DNA of 64,000 nt from Perognathus longimembris pacificus (taxonomy: Eukaryota; Chordata; Mammalia; Rodentia; Heteromyidae), in NCBI RefSeq assembly GCF_023159225.1, contig NC_063161.1:77972267-78036266 (forward strand), read 5' to 3'. Made by a program: the position numbers and the translations under genes. Below are positions 1 to 10,277 of the stretch, one piece after another. The notes under the pieces were generated by a model that did no database searches, was not told where the DNA came from, and worked only from the letters and a program-made list of their open reading frames with translations. Each line of letters opens with the position of its first letter. Within the stretch, counting starts at the first letter, position 1.

Positions 1-79
1 CGATCTCCCTGCGCAGGTCAGAGATGACGTCCGTGTACTGCGCGATGCGGTAGGAGACATTCAGAAGGTTGCGCTTGAC
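1..79 (-). CDS. KIF19B: KIF19-like coding exon 10 (cut by window edge)
   Basis: Reads [20 protein letters not shown] then DLRREI, the neck segment after the KIF19 motor. Acceptor CACCTCCAG at 80-88. The exon continues off the left edge. Confidence 0.85.
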
Positions 80-3000
80 CTGGAGGTGGGGACAAGGTCA
101 GCCAAAGTCATCCAGGGTCAGGCCCGCCCCCTGAGCTCACACTGGAGGGGGGCACAGAAATGTGGTTCCAGATGAACTTCAGATTAGTGCTTTCCAGCCT
201 TGACATTCTGGCACTTTCCATGACGGTGGGTGTTGTGCCGGTGGAAGGAACCACACACAAAAGGGTAAATACTGTGAGACTCTACAGTGGGGTCTCGGGG
301 CCTCAAGTCCCAGAGACAGAAGTAAAAGGGAAAGCCGAGGCTGGGGAGGGGGTGAAGTGTTCCCCTTTAGGAAGATGAGAAACCTCAACGTGCCTAATGC
401 CACCCAACTACACACTTAAAGTGTTTCAAATGACCTGGGTACCGATGGCTCACACCTATAATCCCAGCTACTCAGGAGACTGAGATCTGAGGATTGAGGT
501 TGGAAGCCAACCTAGGTAGAAAAAGTCCAGGGGCTGGGGATATGGCCTAGTGGCAAGAGAGCTTGCCTCGTATACATGAGGCCCTGGGTTCGATTCCCCA
601 GCACCACATATACAGAAAATGGCCAGAAGTGGCGCTGTGGCTCAAGTGGCAGAGTGCTAGCCTTGAGCAAAAGGAAGCCAGGGACAGTGCTCAGGCCCTG
701 AGTCCAAGGCCCAGGACTGGCTGAAAAAAACAAAAAAAGAAAAAAAAGAAAAAGTCCATAAAACTCTTATCGCCAATTAATCAGCAAAAAAAAAAACAAA
801 AAAACAAAAAACACAGAAGTAGAGCTGTAGTTCAAGTAGTAGAGCACTAGCCTTGAGTAATAAAGCTCAAGGATGGAGCCAGAATGGCCCTAAGTTCAAG
901 TCCCAGTACCAATACAAAAATAAAAATTTCAAAAAAGAGAAGAGGAGCTGTGGAAGGACAGACAGAGATGAGAGCAGCCCAGCCACCAGCCAGGGACACC
1001 GCAACCTCCTGAGGGTGGAAGCAGAGGATCTTTCCCCATACAAGGAAAGGAACCCGGCCCACACCCCTCGTTCTCCAGCCAGTGGGAGGCGGGTCTCAGG
1101 TTTGTAGTCCCTCCCTTTCAGCCACAGCACACCCGGGTACTGTGGGGCCTTAGGGGTTGTTGCTTTCCATCTCATCTCCCTGATTCAGAATGATGGGCAT
1201 GAGCAGAGGCCAGTCACCATCCAGGAGCAGCAATGCAGAGCTCACCCATGCCTGTGGCAACTGAGTAAGCCAATGAAGGAGGAGGGAGGAAATCAATGAG
1301 TAAATGAATGAACAAGCAGTGAATGAATAAATGAATATGTTAGTGAGAGTGAATTAATGAGTGAGCATGTGAATTAATGAAGGAGCTAGTGAATTAATGA
1401 GTGAACAAATGAAAAACTGAATGAGCTAGTGAATGAATGAGTGAATGAGCAATGAATGAATGATTGAGTGAATAAATGAGTGAGCTAGTGAATGAATGAG
1501 TGAATGAACAATTAATGAATAAGTGAGTGAAGTGAATGAATGAGAGGTGAATGAGTAAGTGAATGATGAGTGAATGAGCAGATGAATGAATGAACAAGTG
1601 ACTGAGTGCCAGGGTGAATGAATAAGCCAGTGAGTGAATGAGTGAGCGAGCCAGGCTTACCCTCGTCTTGATGTTCTTGGCCCGGTAGGCGTAGAGCAGT
1701 GTGGTCCTTGACTCCTCGAAGCTGGAGCTGGCAGGACTGATGTGTGCTATCATCACTGTGCGACTGTTCCCTCCCAGGGCGTCCTGTTCCAGGGGGAAGC
1801 CACAGGAGTGAGTGGTGGAGCCACATGGTCTCCCCCTGCTCGGTGCTGCCAGGCCTGCCAGGACCACAGCCTGGGAGGGTCAGCTAATACTGGGGATAGG
1901 GCCTGGGGAGGACCCGATCCAGGTCCACCCGGACTGCCTGCTGCCTGACATAGCAGGTCCCCCCAGGAGCTGGACTTGAAGGGTCGTTATTGACTGCTTT
2001 CCCCACTCAGGATTAAAGAAAAGATTTTTTAAATTCATCACAGAACCATCTGTGTGGGGAGTAGTGAGCTCACTGTCACTGGAGATATGCAAGCAAAGTT
2101 CAGGGGAATGGAGCGAGAGACACAGAGTTCCCACAGATGGCATATGTAGTGTTCTGTCCTCAGAGGTTCTGAGAAGGACCCTTAGACTCAAGTCTGTGCC
2201 TCCCTCCTGACAGATAACTCCTGAAAGCTGCTGACAACTGCTGAGGCTCCCCCCCAACCCCCTGCAGTGAGCTGCACTCACCTTCAGCAGGCGCGTGAGC
2301 TTACTGTCACGGAAGTTCACATACTGAGCACGGCTGCCACCCTTCTCGCTGAGTGCATTGATGCAGTTGCCCAGTGCCAGCAGTGAGCGGTTGATGTGCG
2401 CGCCCTCCTTCATCCTTTTGCCTCGGTTCTGGGTCTGTGCAGGGAGAGGTCAGGCTGAACAGGGGAGTCCACCTGCACCTCCCCTCTCCGTTCACAAGGA
2501 GGGGAGCCCCAGGCCCAGATGAGCCCTGAGCAAGGCCACATGAAGGCCATGCCAAACAACTTGAGGTTAAAACAGTAAAAACATACTCAAAACCCAAATA
2601 CTGCACACTTCCCATCAGAGGTAGAATCTAGATCTAAAAACAAGGGTATGAGCAGGAAAGGGGGAGCCCAGTCATGGGTTGGAGGGAGGAAGGAAATGGG
2701 GTGTGGGGAGAATATGATCTAAGTACATTAGATGCACTACGGAAATGCCACATGGAAGCCCCTCATTTGTATAATTAATATACTAGTGTGTAGTAATAAG
2801 AAACAATTAGGTACTGGGTGCCGGTGGCTCACACCTATAATCCTAGCTACTCAGGAGGCTGAGACCTGAGGATCATGGCTCAGAGTCAGCCTGGGCAAGA
2901 AAGTCTGTGAGACACATCTTCCATTAACCACCAGAAAACTGGAGTAAAGCTGTGGCTCAAAGTGGCTGAGTGCTAACCTTGAGCGAAAAAGCTCAGGGAC

Positions 3001-4199
3001 AGTGCCTAGGCCTTGAGTACAAGCCCCATAACTGACAAAAACAACAAAAACAATTAGGCTAGGTCTGGTGGGGTATGCCTGTAATCTCAGCCAACTCAGA
3101 AGGTGAAGGTGGGGTCTGAACTGATGGCTTCACACTACCCAGGCAGATGCTCAGGTTTAGCCTTCCCCAAGGGTGAGCACAAGTGTGGTGGGGCTCAGTC
3201 TTACCTCACTCATTGATGCCAGCCCCCCCACCCCCATTGATACCACACAGGAAGCCTCCATTAATGCCAGCCCTAAGGATTCATTCCCTCAAAAAACTTC
3301 ATCAGTGACTCTTCTGGGCTGCACGCTATTCCTTTTGCTAAACTGCAGCTGAACAAGGTCCCACTTGGACTGAGGGTGACAGACACCCAGTGCGTAGGGC
3401 CTGACCTGGGCTGCGCGCTCCGAGCCGGCCAGGTCTACCATGAACAGCCTCCCCACCCGCACTTCTTCTGCCAGGTCAGCTGCCCTGCTCCGCTGGTGCA
3501 CGGTGACCTGCAGCACCGCATGGGAGCGGGACGACGTCTTGTTGGTAGCAGTGGGCTCCTGCGTCCGTTGCCGGTTGCCTTTGGTGAGCAGTTGCATGAT
3601 CTGAGGGCAGAGGCAGAAGTAGGCGGGAGGTCACGGGTCCCTGTGTGGCCACATGGGCCTTCTAGAGATACCCAAAGAAACAGAGGAGGGGTGGCCACAG
3701 GGCTTGGGGCTTAGCTGAAGTGGGCATGTGGAATTTGAACCCCATCAGTTGTAGAACTTGAACTGGTGCCAACAAACCTCTACTGAGCACTTGCTGTATA
3801 CAAATCCATGCCAGACTGCAGACTGTGCATGGAGGGAGATTGGAAATCACTGTTATTCAAGATCAAGCAAGATCAGCATGGTAGGGCATGCGTATAATTT
3901 TACATCAAGAGATGAGAGTCTGAAAAAGGGGCCACAGAAACTCTGCAAGCAGCTGGGCATTGGTGGCTCATGCCTGTAATCTAGCTACTCAGGAGACTGA
4001 GATCTGAGGATTGTGGTTCAAAGCCAGCCCAGGCAGGAAATTCCATGAGACTCTTATCTCCAATAACAACCAGAAAATGGGAAGTGGTGCTGTGGCTCAA
4101 GTGCTAGCCTTAAGCTGAAGAGCTCAGGGACAGTGCCCAGGACCAAAGATCAAGCCTCATGACTGACAAGAAGAAAAGAAACGAAAAGAATGAAAGAAA

Positions 4200-4276
<77 letters not shown>

Positions 4277-4557
4277 AGGGGTGCTGGGAATATGGCCTAG
4301 TGGCAAGAGTGCTTGCCTCGTATACATGAAGCCTTGGGTTCGATTCCTCAGCACTACATATATAGAAAACGGCCAGCAGTGGCGCTGTGGCTCAAGTGGT
4401 AGAGTGCTAGCCTTGAGCAAAAAGAAGCCAGGGACAGTGCTCAGGCCCTGAGTCCAAGCTCCAGGACTGATCAAAAAAAAAAGAAAAAAGAAAGAAGAGA
4501 GGGAGTTAGGGAGAGGGAAGGGGAGGGGGAGGGGGAGGAGGAGGGGAAGGGAGGGAG

Positions 4558-4617
<60 letters not shown>

Positions 4618-7600
4618 TCAGAGCAGCAGAGGGCACAGCCAGGAAGCTTACCCCAAGGGTGGCTGCACAGACAAACAGCTAGCTAGGGAGAAGACAGGGC
4701 TTTGAAAATGTCTGCAGTCTGCCTTGGTAAGGAAGTCATCATTAGGATGAGCACAGGACAAGTGTGTTCAGATCTGAGCTGGCTCAGGAGTAGCCAGTAG
4801 GCCCCAGCAGGAGGGCTGGGTGGACAAGGACAGAAGCCTGAGCCCAGAGGCCATGGTAGTTGTGGGCTCGATGGGTAATGTCTGCCCTGAGTGCAGCAAG
4901 GAGACAGAGCAGGCACGAGTATTTGTCATGCCCTTTCATCAAGACCAGAGGCTTGGCAACAACCCTGAGAAATGTGTGTATGTGTCTTCATTCGGTGAAC
5001 TTACAAAAACGTCATGAGCTTCAAGAACTGTAAACCTAGCTACTTAGGAGGCTGAGCTCTGAAGATCAAGGTTCAAAGCCAGCTCAGGCAGGAAAGTCCA
5101 TGAGACTCTGATCTCCAATTAAGCACCCAAAATAAAGCCAGAAGCTGTGATTAAAGTGGCAGAGCATCTACCTGTGTGACTAAACTAATGGACATATCCA
5201 GGCCCTGAGTTCAAGCCCTGATGCTGACACAAAAATCAAACACCAAACTGGAGCCGTGCTGTGCAGCTGCAGGCCCTCACCTCCTGGGCATTGGAGGTGG
5301 ACACCTCTGTGATCCCCGCGATCTGGATGCTGCCTCTCGAATCCTCCCTGAGGTCCAGAAACCCAGAAGATGGATTCAGCAGGTCCCGGATCACCTCATT
5401 ATAAATCTGTCGTTGAGCAGAAAGGTTAGAACAAAGCAGCATTCCAAGGCCTCGCACACCGCTGGGCTGCAGACGGAGGCTGCCTAGGTGCCATTGCCCT
5501 TCTTGTACCCAGGAAGCTGTGGAGGGAGGACAAGAGGCTCACCTCCAGGTAAGACATGGACACACTGTACTCCGTGTTGTCCTGGGTCTCCTTGATGGCC
5601 TTGAAGAGGTCGGTGAGGGTCTTCAGGTAGATGCCAGGCTCGGAGTCCATGCCCAGCATAGTATGGGTCTTCCCCGCACCTGTGGGGAGGTGTTGCTCCT
5701 GAGGCAGCCTCAGGTGTATCATAGGAGAGGAGAATGGAGTCAGGTATGGGGGCTCACGCCTGTCATCCTAGCTGCTTGGGAGGCAGCTGGGAGGCAGCAG
5801 ATTCAGGAGGATCACAGAGACCAACCAGCTTGAGCAAAAAGTTGGTGAGAGCCTTAATGCCTGTAATCCTAGATACTCAGGAGGCTGAGATCTGAGGATA
5901 GTGGTTCAAAGCCAGCCAGGGCTGGAAAGTCCATCACACTTATCTCCAATTAACCATCAGAAAACTGGAAGTGGAGCTGTAGCTCAAAGTGGTAGAGTGC
6001 TAGCCTTGAGCAAAATAGCTCACAGGCAATGCCCAGGCTCTGAGTTCAAGCCCTAGGATAGGCAAAAAAGGGCTAGGGGCATGATTCAAGTGGCGAAGTA
6101 CCTGTTTAATAAGTGTAGGCCTTGAATTCAAACCCCAGCCCCTCTAAGAAGAAAAGTGTAGGAAGAAGGAAGAGGAGCAGAGTAATTAGAAGTCAGCCCG
6201 AGCCCGTTCCCTCCTGGACAGTACCTGAAGGTCCATAGGCAAACACCGTGGTGTTGTATCCAGAAATGATGCCTTCCACCAGGGGCCCGATGGTGGCCTG
6301 GTATACATCCTCCTGCAAACAAACAGGACAGTGAGGGACGGCCGTGCACCGGCTGCTGGGGCCGGATGGGGCGTGTCATTTGTGGGTGGGCTGTTGGACT
6401 GCACAGTGAGATGATGCCCACACAGACCTGGCTCGGAGGAATCATGGAGAAAGCCTGTAGGAATGGCTGCCAACAGGCCTGATGCCAGCTGAGGACTGAA
6501 CCCACACGAGTCATTCTCGACACTTCTTCAAAACTGGGAAGAGGCCATGAGCTATGGCTCAAGTGGTAGAGCTTTGAGCAAAAAAAAAAAGCTCAGAGAC
6601 AGTGCCTAGGTCCTGAGTTCAAGTCCTAGGACCAACACAACAACAACAAAAAAGAACTGAAAGAGATCATGGGCTGGGGTGGTGACCCACACCTGTAATC
6701 CCAGCTACTGGGGAGGTGGAGGTAGCTGGGTCACAGTTGTAGGCTGGCCCAGACAAAATGTGAGCCAAGAATGGAAAAATACTGAAAGCAAGAAGGGCTG
6801 GGGGTGTGACTCAAGTGGTAGTGTTGCTGTCTAGCAAGTACAAGGTCCTGAGTTAAAACCTCAGTAAACGCACAAAAGTAAACAAATAATAAAAACTGAA
6901 ACACCAAGCTCTGGTCTTTGCCATGAGGCAAAGCTGAGATGGGGCAGGGAATCTGGGGATGCCCGGATGTGAACTAAAGCAGACATTCCCAGCAGCAGGA
7001 GTGTGTGGGGAATGAGCTCACTGTCCCCAGGGGTGAGCAAGGAGGGACACCTCAGGGCTCTGTGTGGTCTTGGGCATACAAGGTTATTAGGACCAGGAGC
7101 GAGCAATAGATAAGCTAGGCTGCTCAGGCAGTGGCTGATGGAGCCGCTCTGTTTTCCAGCGGCGCTGAGTCCAGAAGCCTGGGCTCGGATCTTGTCAGGA
7201 GGAGGAGTGTATGTGTGTGGAGGACAGACACCTGGGATGCATGCTGGTCGAAAACAGTGTCAAAGATGAAGGTGCACTCCCGAGAGCGGTGCGGGCGCAG
7301 GGGGTCCTCAGGGTCCTCGCCGGGGTCCATGAGCGCCACCACCTGGAAGCAAGGAGAAGCAGGGGCCGGAGGAGGGGGCTCAGATCCTGGGAAGGACAAG
7401 GCCAAGCCTGTTGGCCTGGGCCCCAGCCAGGCAGGCTGGGAGCTGTGCTTAACCTGCTCCCTCTTCTTCAAGCCCTGGGGCTTAAACTCAGATCCTTGTC
7501 CAGGTTGGCTTTTCTTTTTTTGGCAAGGGAAGGGGTATTAGTCATGGGGCCTTGAACTCAGGGCCTCGGCACTATCCCTGAACTTTTCTGCTCAAGGCTA

Positions 7601-10223
7601 GAGCTCTGACCACTTGAACCACACAATTCACTTCTGCCTTTTTGGTGGTTAATTAGAGATAAGAGTCTCATGGTCTTTTCTGATCAGGCTGGCTTCAAGC
7701 TGTGATCCTCAGCTCTGAGCCTCTTGAATAGCTGGGATGACAGGTGTGAGCTACCTGCACCAGGCTTGGCTTGGTGGCTCCAGCACAATTGGAGAATCAG
7801 TAACCCACCCGGCGTGGGCCCAGGCCCTTCCATGCATAAAGGGACAAGGAGGGCGAGGGCCTTGTAAACTGTGGAGTGCCGGGCTGGCTACCTGCTTCTG
7901 TGTCCGGCTGTCTGGTTGTGAGTCTTTCTCTCACCTCTGGCTCAGGGGGCTGCATGACCACAGACCGAGGGACAAAGAGCAACTTAAACTCCATCTATGC
8001 CTTTGTTTCTCCAAGAGCCAGGTCACTCCCTGGGGCCAGCTTGCTCTCATAAAAATATGTTATTATGAAGCCAAGTGTATTAAGACTCTCTGGGGACAGC
8101 AGTTCAAAGGAACCCTTCCCAGAGAATTAGGGGTCTGAGAGGGGAGGCAGGGTGACTGGAAACAATCCATGCCATGGCTGGTAGAGACCTGGAGCCTGGA
8201 GCACCTGAGAGGAGCCATGGTGTTGAAGGGTACAAAGCCCTAGCTTCAGCCTACTGCTTGATGCCCTGCCCCCCCCCCAAGACTCAGGTGTGCCAGGCCT
8301 CAGGGTGCTTGGTGAGTTGGTGATAACCTGGGTCCCCAGGGCTGCTCCTGGATGCTGGCCAGCACTGTTGTTCATGACATGATCTAAGTCTGCTCTGCTT
8401 TTCCTTCACCTTCTGGGAATGGAGTGGGCCATGGGACAGTGGTGTGTGGATCAGAGATGGGTATCCATCCCCTCCTCCTGTGGGCCACCAGAAGACTTGA
8501 TGGGTCTCCCAACAGGAGCTTTCCAACCAGCAGGGCTAGGAGGGGCCTTGCAAATGGTGGCCACGAAAGTGGGCTCTAAACCTGTTCAGTGGCTACTGCC
8601 CGCTGGCTAGGAGGCATTGGCAGATCTCCCCATCTCTAGATCTTACTCAGGTCTCCAGCCTAGCTATTTTCACTGGTTCATTTGAGGTAAGAGTCTCCTG
8701 GGTCTGTCTGCCTAAACTGACCTTGATCTTCTGGATCTCAGTCAGCCTCCAGAGTAGCTAGGATTACAGGCTTGAGCCAGAGGTACCCAGCCTCACTCAG
8801 TTTTTCTATTGGTTAAAAAAAAAAAAAGTGGGCTGGGGATATAGCCTAGTGGCAAGAGTGCCTGCCTCGGATACACGAGGCCCTAGGTTCGATTCCCCAG
8901 CACCATATATACAGAAAACGGCCAGAAACGGCGCTGTGGCTCAAGTGGTAGAGTGCTAGCCTTGAGCGGGAAGAAGCCAGGGACAGTGCTCAGGCCCTGA
9001 GTCCAAGGCCCAGGACTGGCCAAAAAAAAAAAAAAAAAAAGTCACAATCATAGAACCCACCCACCAAGGGGCAGGACAAATGAGCACAGCCCAGAGCTGC
9101 TTTGGGTTCTTAGATCAGAAAGATGTTTTGTGTAGCTATTATTAATTTACTTATTTATTTATATTGGCCTTGGGGCTTGCACTCAGGGCCTGAGTACTGT
9201 CCCTGAACTCTTCAGCTCAAGGTTAGCACGCTACCACTTTGAGCCACAGTGCTACTTTTGGTTTTCTGGTGGTTAATTAGACATAAGAATCTCACAGAGT
9301 TTTTTTTCCCAGGCTGGCTTTGAACTGCAATCCTAAGATCTCAGCTTCCTAAGTAGCTAGCTAGAATTATAGGCATGAACCATGAACACCTGGCTTATTT
9401 TGTATAACTATAAAGAATATTATTAAGAGAACAAAAAGAGAAATTTGAATGCTATCTGTGGATAACACTGGGTTCATATGAACTTCCTGGTTTGCTTTCA
9501 GTATATAAGATATAAGAATATAAGCTATAAGAATGTTCTATGTGGGCTGGGAATATGTCCTAGTGGTAAAATACTTGCCTCATATACATGAAGCCCTGGG
9601 TTTGATTCCTCAGCACCACATATATAGAAAACGGCCAGAAGTGGCGCTGTGGCTCAAGTGGTAGAGTGCTAGCCTTGAGCAAAAAGAAGCCAGGGACAGT
9701 GCTCAGGCCCTGAGTTCAAGCCCCAGGACTGGCAAAAAAAAAAAAAAAAAGTCTCCCAAGCTGGGTGCTGGTGGCTCATATCTGTAATCCTAGCTTCTCA
9801 GGAGGCTGGGATGCGAGGACTGAGGTTCAAAGCCAGCCCAGGCAGGAAAGTCACTGACTTGTCATGTTCAGGTGGTAGTAGTGCCACCCTAAGGGTGGTC
9901 TTCTTAAAGCCAAACAGTACTCTGTCCCCAGGCTGATTTGTGAGCCCTCATCACAGCACAGCAGGTCTCCCCACAAACTTTCGGTCCCCTCAACTTGTGC
10001 ATGTTGCTTTACTTGGTTGTCTGTGACTTGACCTCAGTACTGAACCACCTGACCTCTTGGCCAGCTGCACCCATTCCTGGACATTCTCTGCCCTGCTGGG
10101 GGTTGAGGGGGCCTACCTCCACTTGAGCCCTCTGCTGACCAATTGAAAGCCAGCCCCTACTGTCAGCACCTCCCCCTAAACCTGTCTCAACTGGGTACAT
10201 ACAACCAAGAGCAACAGCTTCCC

Positions 10224-10277
<54 letters not shown>

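Noticed and set aside
1290..1655. Regularly spaced repeats that might suggest a CRISPR-like array
   Set aside because: Tetranucleotide slippage array without unique spacers, in a vertebrate intron.
4157..4636. 159-codon minus-strand open frame rich in Ser, Leu and Phe
   Set aside because: Translation of the GAAA and GA arrays and an IDL-Geo SINE.
8830..8905. tRNA-like A and B boxes at SINE heads
   Set aside because: These are ID-type SINE left arms with diverged stems and retroposed tails, not functional tRNA genes.
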